64,000 nt of DNA from Streptomyces sp. JJ66 (GCF_019303495.1 NZ_JAEVFI010000007.1:62001-126000), one strand, 5' to 3'; shown: positions 17,919-27,556, counted from the stretch's first letter. Numbers and translations are program-made. The notes: a model not told the origin generated them from the letters alone.

Positions 17919-18791
17919 TCAACCCGCTGCCTTGCGGTACTTGCGGACCGCGAGGGTGCGGAACAGCACGATGATCACGAGCGACCACAGGACGGACGCG
18001 AGAACCGGGTTCTGCATCGGCCAGGCGTCGGGTGCCTGGTAGCCGGGGGGCAGGTTGCCGAAAAGCTCCCGGGCCGCCAGCACCGTGGCGCTGAACGGGT
18101 TCCACTCGGCCACGGGCTGGAGCCAGCCAGGCATGTTCTCGGACGGGACGAAGGCGATCGAGATGAACGTCAGTGGGAACAGCCAGATCAGGCCGCCCGA
18201 GGTCGCTGCCTCGGGCGTGCGGACCGTCAGACCGATCAGGGCGCCGATCCAGGTGAAGGCGTAGCCGAGGAGCAGCAGCAGACCGAAGGCGCCCAGAGCC
18301 TTGAGTATGCCCTCCTCGATGCGCCAGCCGACCAGCAGCGCGACGATGGCCAGGACGACGAGGGTGAGGGCAGTCTGTACGGCGTCGGCCAGCGTGCGCC
18401 CGGTCAATACCGCGCCGCGCGTCATGGGCAGCGAGCGGAAGCGGTCGATGAGGCCCTTGTGCATGTCCTCGGCGATGCCCGCGCCCGCGCCAGCGGTCGC
18501 GAAGGTGACCGTCTGCGCGAAGATGCCCGCCATGAGGAAGTTGCGGTAGGCGTCCGGGTCCAGACCGGCTCCGGGGATGTTGATCGAGCCACCGAAAACG
18601 TAGCTGAACAGGACGACGAACATCACCGGCTGGATCAGTCCGAAGATGACCATCTCGGGGATGCGCATCATCCGGATGAGGTTGCGCCGGGCGATGACCA
18701 GCGAGTCCACCACGGACTGCCGGATGCCGCCGCTGCCCCGGGGGGCCTCGGCCTGCCGGGGGGCGCCGGGCGCGTCGGCCACGGTACTCAC
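17919..18791 (-). CDS. ABC-2 type transporter permease (DrrB-like)
   Basis: 290 residues with about six transmembrane helices in the ABC-2 arrangement: MVIFGLIQPVMFVVLFSYVFGG, NFLMAGIFAQTVTFATAGAG, the cytoplasmic DMHKGLIDRFRSLPMTRGAVLTGR element that contacts the ATPase, then helices to LASVLWSLVIIVLFRTLAVRKY. It resembles daunorubicin-type exporters (DrrB). The GTG start overlaps the ATPase stop by 4 nt, so the subunits are made together. Likely exports a hydrophobic compound or drug; the substrate is unknown. Confidence 0.9.
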   Translation of the reverse strand: MSTVADAPGAPRQAEAPRGSGGIRQSVVDSLVIARRNLIRMMRIPEMVIFGLIQPVMFVVLFSYVFGGSINIPGAGLDPDAYRNFLMAGIFAQTVTFATAGAGAGIAEDMHKGLIDRFRSLPMTRGAVLTGRTLADAVQTALTLVVLAIVALLVGWRIEEGILKALGAFGLLLLLGYAFTWIGALIGLTVRTPEAATSGGLIWLFPLTFISIAFVPSENMPGWLQPVAEWNPFSATVLAARELFGNLPPGYQAPDAWPMQNPVLASVLWSLVIIVLFRTLAVRKYRKAAG

Positions 18792-19804
18792 TGTGCTGCC
18801 TCCGGGGAGTTGTCGGTGTCGGTGGCCTCGCTGGACTCGCCATTGGTGGTGTCGCTCAGCACGGCGGCGTGGCCGGTGAGGGAGATGAACACGTCGTCCA
18901 GCGTGGGACGGCGCAGGCCGATGTCGTCGATCTCGATGCCCGCCGTGTCCAGTTCGCGGATGACCTCGGCCAGCAGCTTCGCGCCGCCGGAGACGGGCAC
19001 CGTCAGGCGGCGGGTGTGCTGGTCGAGGGCGACTTCGGCCTCCCCCTGGGCCTGTCCCGCGAGGACGCGCCGGGCGTCCTCGATCCGCCCCCGCTCGTGC
19101 ACCACGACCTCGATGCGCTCACCGCCGGTGCGCTGCTTGAGCTGGTCGGAGGTGCCACGGGCGATGACCTTGCCGTGGTCCACCACGGCGATGGTGTCGG
19201 CGAGGCGGTCGGCCTCCTCCAGGTACTGCGTGGTCAGCAGCAGCGTGGTGCCGCCGGCGACGAGTTCCTGGATGACGTCCCACAGCGCCTGCCGGTTGCG
19301 CGGGTCCAGCCCGGTGGTGGGCTCGTCCATGAACATCACCGGCGGGCTGACGACGAGGGCCGCGGCGAGGTCGAGGCGGCGGCGCATGCCGCCGGAGTAG
19401 GTCTTGGCGGTGCGGTCGGCGGCGTCGGCGAGGTTGAAGCGCTCCAGCAGCTCCCCCGCCCGTTTCTTCGCGTCCCGGCCGGACATCTGGTACAGCTGTC
19501 CGACCATCTGCAGGTTCTCCCGGCCGGTCAGGTACTCGTCAACGGCCGCGAACTGGCCGGACAGGCCGATGGAACGGCGGACCTCGGTGGGCTGTTTGAG
19601 CACGTCGAGGCCGGCGACGACCGCCTTGCCGCTGTCGGGCCGCAGCAAGGTGGTCAGCACCCGCACCGTGGTCGTCTTGCCCGCGCCGTTGGGGCCGAGC
19701 AGCCCGAGCACGGTGCCTTCGGGGACGTCGAGATCGACACCGTCCAGTGCCTTGACGTCGCCGAAGGTCTTCACCAGACCTTCGGCGTGAATGGCGCCTG
19801 GCAT
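18788..19804 (-). CDS. ABC transporter ATP-binding protein (DrrA-like)
   Basis: 338 residues. Walker A LLGPNGAGKTTT (about 36-47), Q-loop SGQFAAVDEYLTGRENL, signature YSGGMRRRLDLAAAL, Walker B VMFMDEPTTGLDP and H-loop replaced by Gln in LLLTTQYLEEAD, which is normal for the DrrA subfamily. A C-terminal ~90-residue extension (EVVVHERGRIEDARRVLAG...LDDVFISLTGH) is also typical of DrrA. SD GGGAGAG before the ATG. First gene of a two-gene exporter operon, preceded by a promoter with an embedded palindrome. Confidence 0.92.
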   Translation of the reverse strand: MPGAIHAEGLVKTFGDVKALDGVDLDVPEGTVLGLLGPNGAGKTTTVRVLTTLLRPDSGKAVVAGLDVLKQPTEVRRSIGLSGQFAAVDEYLTGRENLQMVGQLYQMSGRDAKKRAGELLERFNLADAADRTAKTYSGGMRRRLDLAAALVVSPPVMFMDEPTTGLDPRNRQALWDVIQELVAGGTTLLLTTQYLEEADRLADTIAVVDHGKVIARGTSDQLKQRTGGERIEVVVHERGRIEDARRVLAGQAQGEAEVALDQHTRRLTVPVSGGAKLLAEVIRELDTAGIEIDDIGLRRPTLDDVFISLTGHAAVLSDTTNGESSEATDTDNSPEAAQ

Positions 19805-19963
19805 GTTCTGTTCTCTCCCAATCCGGGGTCGTTCGAAATGCTTCTGACTGTTTCTGGCAGTTCTGGCAGTTCAGGGAGGGCTGCCTGCCTGGTTCTCCAC
19901 GCTCTTGGGTGCGCGGCATGCCGGGGGCGCCAGCTCGCGCTGACTTCGAGGCGCACGCCTCTC

Positions 19964-19992
19964 ACTCTAGCGCAACGCGATGTATCGCGTCA
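19964..19992 (-). promoter_or_regulatory. Candidate repressor-controlled promoter of the ABC exporter
   Basis: On the minus strand, TGACGC (19992-19987) and TAGAGT (19969-19964) are separated by 17 nt, and a 7+2+7 palindrome ACGCGAT-GT-ATCGCGT (19975-19990, plus-strand reading) covers the -35 box and spacer. Such a site would block RNA polymerase when occupied, as TetR-family repressors do at exporter promoters. It is about 160 nt upstream of the ATPase start. No adjacent TetR gene is present. Confidence 0.5.
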
Positions 19993-20043
19993 CTGTCGCG
20001 ACTGCTCTCGTTCGGGCGAACCTGGCGGGGCGACGGCGTTTGG

Positions 20044-21261
20044 CTAGGGGCGGACCGTGTATCCGGCCTGGCGCAGTGCCGCCGTCACCTCGGCACAGTG
20101 TTCGGGGCCCTGGGTCTCCAGGTGCAGCTCCACCTCCACCTCGTCGAGCCCGAGCCGCGGATCGGTACGGACATGACTCACGTCGAGGACGTTAGCGTCG
20201 GCCACTGACAACTCTGCCAGGAGCGCGGCCAGCGCGCCTGGGCGGTCGGACAGCCGCAGCCGCAGCGACAGATACCGCCCCGCCGCCGCCATGCCGTGCC
20301 GCAGCGTGCGCTGCATGACCAGCGGGTCCACGTTCCCGCCTGACAGCACCGCCACCACTGGCCCCTCGATCGTCTCCGGCTCACTCAACAGCGCCGCCAC
20401 CGAGCTGGCACCGGCCGGTTCCACGACGAGTTTGGCCCGCTCCAGGCACAGCAGCAGCGCGCTGGAGAGCGCGTCCTCGGAAACCGTACGGATGTCGTCC
20501 ACCAGATCGCCAACGATTTTGAACGGCACGTCGCCCGGCCGCCCCACCTTGATCCCGTCGGCCATCGTGGACGCCTCCGCGAGCGCCACCGGCTGCCCGG
20601 CCGCCAGCGACGGCGGGTAGGCGGCCGCGCCCTCGGCCTGCACCCCCACGATCCGCACGTCCGGACGCAGCGCCTTCACCGCGAGCGCGATGCCCGCGAC
20701 CAGCCCGCCGCCGCCCACGCCGACGACGATCGTGCGCACCTCCGGGCACTGCTCCAGAATCTCCAGCCCCACCGTGCCCTGCCCGGCGACGATGTCGGGG
20801 TGGTCGAACGGGTGGATGAAGACCGCGCCCGTCTCCTCGGCGTACGCGGTGGCGGCCTCCAGCGCCTCGTCCACCACCTGCCCGTGCAGCCGCACCTCGG
20901 CGCCGTAACTCCGGGTGGCCGCCAGCTTCGGCAGGGGCGCACCCACCGGCATGAACACCGTGGAGCGCACCCCCAGCAGTGACGCCGCCAGCGCGACGCC
21001 CTGCGCGTGGTTGCCCGCGCTCGCCGCGACGACGCCGCTGGCCCGCCGCCCCGGGGGCAGCGCCGCGATCCGCGTGTAGGCGCCGCGGATCTTGAATGAC
21101 CCGGTGCGCTGGAGGTTCTCGCACTTCAGATGGACCGGGGCGCCGAGCAGCTCGCTCAGGTGGCGGCTGCCCTCCATCGCCGTGACGCGGGCGATCCCGG
21201 CGAGCACCTTGTGGGCGGTCCGGACGTCCTCGACGGTGAGTTCATGTGCGGTGTCAACCAT
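20044..21261 (-). CDS. ilvA: Threonine ammonia-lyase (catabolic/biosynthetic IlvA type)
   Basis: 405 residues. PLP lysine in GSFKIRGAYTR (about residue 58), ASAGNHAQG, the Gly-rich phosphate cradle VGVGGGGLVAG, and LSGGNVDPL. A C-terminal ACT regulatory domain (about 325-405) with LRLSDRPGALAALLAELSVADANVLDVSH is typical of the short single-ACT form. It deaminates L-threonine to 2-oxobutanoate, feeding isoleucine or propionyl-CoA. Single gene; divergent from the MarR gene. Confidence 0.95.
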   Translation of the reverse strand: MVDTAHELTVEDVRTAHKVLAGIARVTAMEGSRHLSELLGAPVHLKCENLQRTGSFKIRGAYTRIAALPPGRRASGVVAASAGNHAQGVALAASLLGVRSTVFMPVGAPLPKLAATRSYGAEVRLHGQVVDEALEAATAYAEETGAVFIHPFDHPDIVAGQGTVGLEILEQCPEVRTIVVGVGGGGLVAGIALAVKALRPDVRIVGVQAEGAAAYPPSLAAGQPVALAEASTMADGIKVGRPGDVPFKIVGDLVDDIRTVSEDALSSALLLCLERAKLVVEPAGASSVAALLSEPETIEGPVVAVLSGGNVDPLVMQRTLRHGMAAAGRYLSLRLRLSDRPGALAALLAELSVADANVLDVSHVRTDPRLGLDEVEVELHLETQGPEHCAEVTAALRQAGYTVRP

Positions 21262-21495
21262 GCCCGCCAGTCTCGCAGCGCCCGCCCACGGCCCTCGACC
21301 GGTGCGGGCACCCGTGCGCGGTGCCCCCCGGTGGACGGCTCCCCGGCCGCTGGCGCCTCCACTGCTTCAACTGCCTGTACCAGGTCGTTACCGCAGCAGC
21401 GGTACGGGACGGGCTCAACGCGCGTACCCTGTGGCGCACCCCCACCTCGCACCACGCCGTTAGCCCGTACGTCCACAGAAGCGAGCACCCCGGCC

Positions 21496-22065
21496 ATGCC
21501 CACGCACCCGGACCTGACGACCGACTCCGTTCCCCCCTCCCGCCCCGCTCCCGGCGCCCCCGCCTCCCCGGACCGGAACTCCGGCCCGCCGACCGCCGAA
21601 CGGTCCGAGGGCGAAGGTGTGTTCGAGGCCATGCAGCACCAGGTCGCCCTCTTCGCCCGCCGCGCCGAGCAGACCCGGCTCGGCGGCGTCGGGCAGGGCC
21701 GCAACTCCATGGACCGCGCCGCCTACCTGCTGCTCAACCGCCTCGACCAGAAAGGTCCCATGGGCGTCAAGGCCCTGGCCGAGGGCATGGGCATCGACTC
21801 CTCGACCGTCACCCGGCAGGTCGCGCCACTGGTCGAGTCAGGCCTGGTCGAGCGGGCCTCGCACCCCGAGGACGGCCGCGCCGTCGTGCTGGCGCTGTCC
21901 GCGCGCGGCGCCTCCCGGCTCGCGCAGGTGCGGGCCTCCCGGCGGGCGCTGATGGCGCTGCTCACCCAGGAGTGGGACGACGAGGAACGCACCGTCTTCT
22001 GCACGCTGCTGACCCGCTTCAACGAAGCCCTCTCCGCAGTGCACTCCCCGGCTCACGGCTCCTGA
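21496..22065 (+). CDS. MarR family transcriptional regulator
   Basis: 189 residues from the ATG at 21496. After a disordered Pro/Ser-rich N-terminus of about 40 residues comes a winged helix: AAYLLLNRLDQKGPMGVKALAEGMGIDSSTVTRQVAPLVESGLVERASHPEDGRAVVLALSARG, the standard MarR DNA-binding unit including the wing. The remainder forms the dimerisation helices. Divergent from ilvA with a 235-nt gap. The ligand and target are unknown; self-regulation is the common pattern in the family. Confidence 0.88.
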   Translation: MPTHPDLTTDSVPPSRPAPGAPASPDRNSGPPTAERSEGEGVFEAMQHQVALFARRAEQTRLGGVGQGRNSMDRAAYLLLNRLDQKGPMGVKALAEGMGIDSSTVTRQVAPLVESGLVERASHPEDGRAVVLALSARGASRLAQVRASRRALMALLTQEWDDEERTVFCTLLTRFNEALSAVHSPAHGS

Positions 22066-22146
22066 CCGACCGCCCCGGCGCACGCGGTTTCGTGACCGCG
22101 CCGCACGCCCCTTGACCCGGGCACCGGCGCGCCGTCCCATGGGCGT

Positions 22147-22638
22147 GTGAGAGAGCCACGGGCTGTGCTGGACCGCCGCCGCGCCCGGGAGTTCGAGGCG
22201 TTCACCGCCGGTGCGGCGGGACGGCTGCTGCATGCCGCCACGCTGCTCACCACCGAACCGCGCGATGCCTGCCCGGCCGCCGAACGCCTGCTCACCCGCG
22301 CGCTCGCCCGCACCTACGCCGCCTGGGACGGTCCGCGCGGCGAGGACCCCTACGACCGCGCGCGCACCGAACTGGCCCGGCTCTTCGCCCACTCCGCCTG
22401 GCGCTACCGGCGTCCGCGCGGCGGCGTGCTCGGGCCGCTCACCCCACGCGAACGGCTCGTGCTGGTGCTGCGGCTGGGGGAGGACGTCGCCGAGGAGCAG
22501 GCGGCGGCCGGGCTCGGGCTGCCCGAGGACCGGGTGCGCGCCATCCTCGCCCGCGCCGTCTCCCGCATGCGGCACGCCCCCACGGACTCCGGCCCCGCGT
22601 CCAGCGGCACCGCCCGGCTGCGGGTGGCGGCCCGGTGA
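22147..22638 (+). CDS. SigE-type (SigE family) sigma-70-like protein
   Basis: 163 residues from a GTG. FEAFTAGAAGRLLHAATLLT corresponds to region 2 of the short actinobacterial SigE-family sigma factors, and LTPRERLVLVLRLGEDVAEEQAAAGLGLPEDRVRAILARAVSRMR to region 4 with its helix-turn-helix. The conserved -10 recognition core is poorly preserved, so it may be a degenerate factor. The stop overlaps the next gene by 4 nt (GTGA), coupling it to a membrane protein that could be its anti-sigma factor. Confidence 0.65.
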   Translation: MREPRAVLDRRRAREFEAFTAGAAGRLLHAATLLTTEPRDACPAAERLLTRALARTYAAWDGPRGEDPYDRARTELARLFAHSAWRYRRPRGGVLGPLTPRERLVLVLRLGEDVAEEQAAAGLGLPEDRVRAILARAVSRMRHAPTDSGPASSGTARLRVAAR

Positions 22639-23057
22639 GCGCCCGTGGCGGCTCCGGCCCGGGCGGCTCGGACGGCTCCGGGCCGGGCGGCTCCGGCCGG
22701 GCCAGCGCCAGTCCGCGCAGGCCCGGCCCGCGCGGCTCCGGGCCGGTTCTGCGCGGCTCCGGACCCGGTGGGTCCGGGGCTGACCGCGCCCCGGCCCGCT
22801 ACTCCTCCGCCGGGCCGCCGGACCCCAAGCTGGAACCCGTGCGGCGGCTGATGGACTCCCCGCATCCCGTCGTCCCGCCCGGCCTCACCGCCCGGGCCGC
22901 CGCGCGCGGTGGCCGCCTGCTGCGCCGCCGCCGCGCCGCCCGGGCGCTGGGCTGGGCGGTGCTGGCGTGCGCCGCCGTCGCGTTCGCGGTGTGGGCGGCC
23001 GTCGTCCAGCCGTGGCAGCCGGTGGACCGGATCGTGCCGCCGGGCCGGGGCTGGTAG
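22635..23057 (+). CDS. Single-pass membrane protein paired with the sigma-like gene
   Basis: 140 residues. The first ~50 residues are almost pure Gly/Ser/Pro/Arg repeats (GPGGSDGSGPGGSG and variants), probably disordered and cytoplasmic, then LEPVRRLMDSPHPVVPPGLTARAAARGGRLLRRRRAARALG, and one helix WAVLACAAVAFAVWAAVVQPW (about 108-128). The translational overlap with the sigma-like gene suggests an anti-sigma or anchoring role, but no ZAS or HRV motif is visible. The low-complexity start may be overpredicted. Confidence 0.6.
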   Translation: MSARGGSGPGGSDGSGPGGSGRASASPRRPGPRGSGPVLRGSGPGGSGADRAPARYSSAGPPDPKLEPVRRLMDSPHPVVPPGLTARAAARGGRLLRRRRAARALGWAVLACAAVAFAVWAAVVQPWQPVDRIVPPGRGW

Positions 23058-23115
23058 CGCACGGCCGCCCACCGCCCGCGCGGTTACCGGTAGCGAACAG
23101 CCGTCGCCCGTGCGG

Positions 23116-24258
23116 TTACTTCAGCGCCTGGGTGAGGTCGTCGAGCAGGTCGGTGGCGGACTCGATGCCCACCGACAGCCGCACCAGATCACCGGGCACC
23201 TCCAGCAGCGAGCCCGCCGCCGAGGCGTGCGTCATCCGGCCCGGGTGCTCGATCAGCGACTCCACCCCGCCCAGCGACTCCCCCAGCGTGAACACCTTGG
23301 TGCGGTCGCACAGCGCGACGGCCTCCTCCTCACCGCCGGTCACCCGGAAGGAGACCATGCCGCCGAACGACCGCATCTGCTTGGCCGCCACCTCGTGCCC
23401 AGGGTGGGTGGGCAGCCCCGGGTAGAGCACCTGGCTCACCTTCGGGTGCGCCCGCAGCATCTCCGCGACGCGGGCGGCGTTCGCGCTGTGCCGGTCCATG
23501 CGCACGGCCAGCGTCTTCACGCCGCGCATGACGAGCCAGGCGTCGAACGGACCGGCGATGGCGCCCATGGCGTTCTGGTGGAACGCCAGCTCCTCCCCCA
23601 GCGCCGCGTCCGAGGTGACCAGCGCGCCGCCCACGACGTCGGAGTGGCCGCCCATGTACTTCGTCGTCGAGTGCACGACGACGTCGGCGCCGAGCGCGAG
23701 CGGCTGCTGGAGGTAGGGGCTGGCGAAGGTGTTGTCCACCACGAGCCGCGCGCCCGCGCCCCGCGCGATGGCAGCGACCTGCGCGATGTCGGTGATGCCC
23801 AGCAGCGGGTTGCTCGGCGTCTCCACCCACACCAGCTTGGTGCGGTCGGTGAGGGCGGCGCGCACGGCGGCCGGGTCGGAGGTGTCGGCCACCGACCACC
23901 GCACGTCCCAGCGCTCGGCGACCTTCGCGAACAGGCGGAACGTGCCCCCGTACGCGTCGTTGGGGATCACCACGTGGTCGCCGGGGGTGAGCGTGGTACG
24001 CAGCAGGCAGTCCTCGGCCGCCAGCCCCGAGGCGAACGCGAGCCCCCGGCTGCCGCCCTCCAGCGCGGCCAGGTTCTCCTCCAGCGCGGTGCGCGTCGGG
24101 TTCGCGCTGCGGCTGTACTCGTAGCCGCCGCGCAGCCCGCCCACACCGTCCTGCTTGTAGGTGGACACCTGGTAGATCGGCGGCACGACCGCGCCCGTGG
24201 CGGCGTCCGGCTCCTGCCCGGCGTGAATGGCGAGCGTCTCGAAATGCTGGTGCGTCAT
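23116..24258 (-). CDS. metB: Cystathionine gamma-synthase
   Basis: 380-residue Cys/Met-metabolism PLP enzyme starting MTHQHFETLAIHAGQEPD. Landmarks: the phosphate-binding YSRSANPTRTALEENLAALEGG, the substrate/PLP segment VVDNTFASPYLQQPL, and the Schiff-base lysine in VVHSTTKYMGGHSDV. Sequence alone does not exclude gamma-lyase activity, but actinobacterial orthologues are usually called MetB, making cystathionine from an activated homoserine ester and cysteine. A 12-bp perfect palindrome CCGAACGTTCGG lies 34 nt upstream of the ATG. Confidence 0.9.
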   Translation of the reverse strand: MTHQHFETLAIHAGQEPDAATGAVVPPIYQVSTYKQDGVGGLRGGYEYSRSANPTRTALEENLAALEGGSRGLAFASGLAAEDCLLRTTLTPGDHVVIPNDAYGGTFRLFAKVAERWDVRWSVADTSDPAAVRAALTDRTKLVWVETPSNPLLGITDIAQVAAIARGAGARLVVDNTFASPYLQQPLALGADVVVHSTTKYMGGHSDVVGGALVTSDAALGEELAFHQNAMGAIAGPFDAWLVMRGVKTLAVRMDRHSANAARVAEMLRAHPKVSQVLYPGLPTHPGHEVAAKQMRSFGGMVSFRVTGGEEEAVALCDRTKVFTLGESLGGVESLIEHPGRMTHASAAGSLLEVPGDLVRLSVGIESATDLLDDLTQALK

Positions 24259-24291
24259 GACGCCGACCTTACGCGCCCCCGTCCCCCCAGC

Positions 24292-24303
24292 CCGAACGTT
24301 CGG
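24292..24303. promoter_or_regulatory. Palindrome upstream of metB
   Basis: CCGAACGTTCGG, a perfect 12-bp palindrome 34-45 nt upstream of the metB start codon. The position suits an operator or promoter-proximal site, but the regulator is unknown and short palindromes arise by chance. Confidence 0.3.
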
Positions 24304-24569
24304 CCCCACGGTGACCACCCCGCTGCGGCGCGGGGTATCACCGGTGCGGACGTGGCCAGGGCCTGGGCTCCGGCCACTCCAGCCGCTCGTCCCCACCGTG
24401 CGGACGTGGCGGCACCGTGCGGACTGGTGGCGGGCCGTCCCCGGCGGCGGCGAGGCGAGGCCGGACGTGGACGCCAGCACCGGGGCCAGGGGCTGGGGCC
24501 GCCGGATTCGGGCCGGGCGGGGCAGACCACACGTACCGCCGCGGGCCCGGCGGGCCGTACCGTGGGGGT

Positions 24570-25760
24570 ATGGAGCTCCTGCTGTCCCTGCTGCTGATCG
24601 CCGGTGTCGTCGGCTTCTTCCTCGTGCCCGCCCTGCGCCGCCGCCGCGCCGTCCGGGACGCGCGACAGGGCATGGTCCGCGCCGGTGACCCGGGGGCGTA
24701 CGGTTTCGTGCCCACCGAGCAGCTGGACGTGCGCCTGCCAGGGCCGGACGAGGAGTTGGTGGACGCGCTCGACGAGGCGCAGCGCACGCAGGACTGGGAG
24801 CCCGTCGCCCGCCTGCTCGCGCTCACTGGGGACGACTGGGAGCTGCGCTGGCAGCGCGTGCAGTCGCTGGCCGGTGCGGCGGCGCTGGAACTGGCCCAGG
24901 CCCGCCGGGGTGCGGACACGCAGGCGCCGTCCCCCAGCGCCCCGGGCCTCTCCTTCAGCAAGGACGCCCCCACCGAGGCACGTCAGCAGGACGCCCGCTG
25001 GCTGCGCGACTGGCGCTCGCAGCGCCCGCAGGACCCCGGGGCCGCGCAGGTCTACGCCCAGTTCCTGGTGTGGCAGGCGCTCGCCGACCCGGCGTCGGCG
25101 GACCACCGGATCATCCTGGAGGAGGCCCGCAACGTCGCCCACGAGGCCACCGCGCTGCCCGGCGCCGACGCGGACCCGACGCCGTACGTCACCGAGTTGT
25201 TCATCGCCCGCTCGCTGAGCTACCGCCGCGCGGACTTCGAGGCGCTGTGGCAGCAGGTGACACGCCGCGCACCGCACCACATGGGCGCGCACCTGGCGGC
25301 ACTGCCGTACTGGTCGCAGAAGTGGCACGGCTCGCGGGAGGACGCGTACGCCTTCGCCGAGGGTGCCGCCGCCCGCGCGCCGGAGGGCAGCCTGCTCCCG
25401 GCGCTGCCGCTGTTCGCCGTCTACGCTCACCTGCCGGACGCCAACCTGGTGCGCGGCATGTACCAGAGCAAGGTGGTCGAGGACGCGATCGAGGCCGCCG
25501 AGTTCGCCGTCAACCACGCCGACCAGGACCACCCGGTGCGCCCGCACGTGCTGCACCTGCTGCTGTGCCTGCTGGTGCGCGCCGAGCGGTACGAGGAGGC
25601 GATGGAGGCGCTGCGGGTCGTGGACGGCTACATCGGCGCCGTGCCGTGGGTGGAGTCGCCCGACCCGGCGGCCCAGTACGCCGCCTACCGCGCGCTCGCC
25701 GTCGCCGGGTTCGACAGCCACGGCGGCGACCACGCCACCACGCCGCCCCCCACGCACTGA
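24570..25760 (+). CDS. Membrane-anchored protein of unknown function
   Basis: 396 residues from the ATG at 24570. A signal-anchor ([26 protein letters not shown]) is followed by a long helical cytoplasmic region with TPR-like features: [59 protein letters not shown] and [30 protein letters not shown]. The architecture resembles a TPR-type scaffold tethered at the membrane. No catalytic motif. It is read through towards msrA with 35 nt between, so the two may be co-transcribed. Confidence 0.75.
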   Translation: MELLLSLLLIAGVVGFFLVPALRRRRAVRDARQGMVRAGDPGAYGFVPTEQLDVRLPGPDEELVDALDEAQRTQDWEPVARLLALTGDDWELRWQRVQSLAGAAALELAQARRGADTQAPSPSAPGLSFSKDAPTEARQQDARWLRDWRSQRPQDPGAAQVYAQFLVWQALADPASADHRIILEEARNVAHEATALPGADADPTPYVTELFIARSLSYRRADFEALWQQVTRRAPHHMGAHLAALPYWSQKWHGSREDAYAFAEGAAARAPEGSLLPALPLFAVYAHLPDANLVRGMYQSKVVEDAIEAAEFAVNHADQDHPVRPHVLHLLLCLLVRAERYEEAMEALRVVDGYIGAVPWVESPDPAAQYAAYRALAVAGFDSHGGDHATTPPPTH

Positions 25761-25795
25761 CGCCACCCCGCTCGACGTCCCCTGGGAGCCCCGCA

Positions 25796-26467
25796 ATGTT
25801 CACCCACCGCAGGACCCACCTCCCCGCCCCGGAGCAGGCGCTTCCCGGCCGCGCGGAGCCGCCGTTCACCCTCACCGAGCCGCACACCGTCCTGGGCACC
25901 CCGCTGCTGGGCCCGTACCCCGAGCACCTGGAGATCGCCGACGTCGGCCTGGGCTGCTTCTGGGGCGCCGAGCGCGTCTTCTGGGAGCTGGACGGGGTGT
26001 GGACGACGCTCGTCGGCTACCAGGGCGGCCACACCACCCACCCCACCTACGAGGAGGTGTGCTCCGGTCTGACGGCGCACACCGAGGCCGTCCGCGTCGT
26101 CTTCGACCCGCGTGCGGTGAGCTACGGGCGGCTGCTGAAGGTGTTCTGGGAGGCGCACGACCCGACGCAGGGCTTCCGCCAGGGCAACGACGTCGGCACG
26201 CAGTACCGTTCGGCGATCTACACCCACTCCCCGGCCCAGCACAAGGAGGCCGAGGCGTCCCGCGACACCTACCAACACCTGCTGGCCGCCTCCGGCTACG
26301 GCGACATCACCACCGAGATCCTGCCCGCCGACGAGCGCCCCTTCTACCCCGCCGAGCCCTACCACCAGCAGTACCTGCACAAGAACCCCACCGGCTACTG
26401 CGGCATCGGCGGCACCGGCATCTCCTGCCCGGCCGGCGTCCTTCCCCCGGACAGCCCCGGCTCGTGA
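25796..26467 (+). CDS. msrA: Peptide methionine sulfoxide reductase A
   Basis: 223 residues. The catalytic motif [13 protein letters not shown] (nucleophile Cys about residue 54) and the later [13 protein letters not shown], plus the C-terminal resolving region [15 protein letters not shown] with two Cys, mark MsrA, which reduces the S-epimer of methionine sulfoxide using thioredoxin. The N-terminus is ~40 residues longer than the minimal enzyme, as in many actinobacteria ([16 protein letters not shown]). It follows the membrane protein by 35 nt. Confidence 0.95.
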   Translation: MFTHRRTHLPAPEQALPGRAEPPFTLTEPHTVLGTPLLGPYPEHLEIADVGLGCFWGAERVFWELDGVWTTLVGYQGGHTTHPTYEEVCSGLTAHTEAVRVVFDPRAVSYGRLLKVFWEAHDPTQGFRQGNDVGTQYRSAIYTHSPAQHKEAEASRDTYQHLLAASGYGDITTEILPADERPFYPAEPYHQQYLHKNPTGYCGIGGTGISCPAGVLPPDSPGS

Positions 26468-26623
26468 CCCGGGCCGCCGCCCCCCGTCAACCCCGGTGCC
26501 GCCCCGAGCTGGCGCGGCGTACCCGAAACCGTGGGTACCGTCCCTCCTGCATGCAGGCGCGCCGCGCCTGCCCGGCAGTGTGATGCGGGGCGCGGCTGTG
26601 GGTTGACGGAAGGGTGGTACGGG

Positions 26624-27547
26624 ATGCCGTCTGAGGACGAGCGGGTGACGGGGCAGGCGATGTTCACCTCCGGGCGAGCCGCACAGCTAGCGTCCGACGC
26701 CGCACGGAAAGCGGGGCTCGACCCGACCGGCGCTGAGCTGATCCGCTTCGGGGAAAACGCCCTCTTCCGGCTTCCCTCCCATCCGGTGATCGTGCGCGTC
26801 GCCCGCTCGACCGACTACCTCGGCTCTGTCCGCAAAGAGGTCGCGGTCGCGCGCTGGCTCGCCCGCGAGGGCTTCCCTGCCGCCCGCGTCCTGGACGACG
26901 TCGAACAGCCCCTCGTCGTCGAGGGCTGCCCGGTGACCTTCTGGCACCTCATCGAAGCAGCCGACCGCCAGCCCACTTACGGCGAACTCGGTACCTTGCT
27001 GCGGGACTTGCATTCCCTCTCGGTACCCCCAAGCTTGGATCTCCCGCCCTTCTCCGCCTTCGGCCGCACCGATCTGCGGATCGAGAAGGCCACCGGCATC
27101 CCCGAGCATGACCGCGCCTTCCTCCGGCAGCGCGTCCAGCAGTTGCGGGCCAACCTGGCGGCGTTGCGCTTCGATTCCCCGACTGGCCCGGTGCACGGGG
27201 ACGCGCACATCCAGAACGTCATGGTGGACGGCGGTGGGCGCGCCGTCCTCATCGACTTCGAGGCGTTCTGCCACGACCACCCCGAATGGGACCTCATGGT
27301 CACCGCCACCGAACACCGCAGCCTCGGCTGGCAGTCCAGGGACGAGTACGCGGCGTTCGTCACGGCCTACGGCCGCGACCTCAGCGTCTGGCACGGCTAT
27401 CCCACCCTGCGCGGCATCCAAGAGTTCCAGATGACCACCTGGCTCATGCAGAACATTGGGGAAAGCCCCGCCGTGGCCGCCGAATACGCCCACCGCGTGG
27501 CCACCCTGCGGGACGACAACGCCCCTCGCCACTGGCAACCCGGCTGA
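26624..27547 (+). CDS. Aminoglycoside phosphotransferase (APH) family kinase-like protein
   Basis: 307 residues from the ATG at 26624. Kinase-like fold: RFGENALFRLPSHPVIVRVARS (nucleotide-binding lobe), the Brenner motif VHGDAHIQNVMV with catalytic Asp (about 192), and VLIDFEAFCHDHPEWDL with the metal-binding Asp. Key residues are intact, so it is probably an active small-molecule kinase. It lies in accessory DNA beside an HTH/TPR regulator on the opposite strand, a setting where APH-like genes are often annotated as resistance without evidence; the substrate is unknown. Confidence 0.82.
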   Translation: MPSEDERVTGQAMFTSGRAAQLASDAARKAGLDPTGAELIRFGENALFRLPSHPVIVRVARSTDYLGSVRKEVAVARWLAREGFPAARVLDDVEQPLVVEGCPVTFWHLIEAADRQPTYGELGTLLRDLHSLSVPPSLDLPPFSAFGRTDLRIEKATGIPEHDRAFLRQRVQQLRANLAALRFDSPTGPVHGDAHIQNVMVDGGGRAVLIDFEAFCHDHPEWDLMVTATEHRSLGWQSRDEYAAFVTAYGRDLSVWHGYPTLRGIQEFQMTTWLMQNIGESPAVAAEYAHRVATLRDDNAPRHWQPG

Positions 27548-27556
27548 GCCGTGCCG

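Noticed and set aside
23073..23119. Pair of 15-bp direct repeats at the end of metB
   Set aside because: One copy overlaps the metB stop; differing by one base in GC-rich DNA, no evident function.
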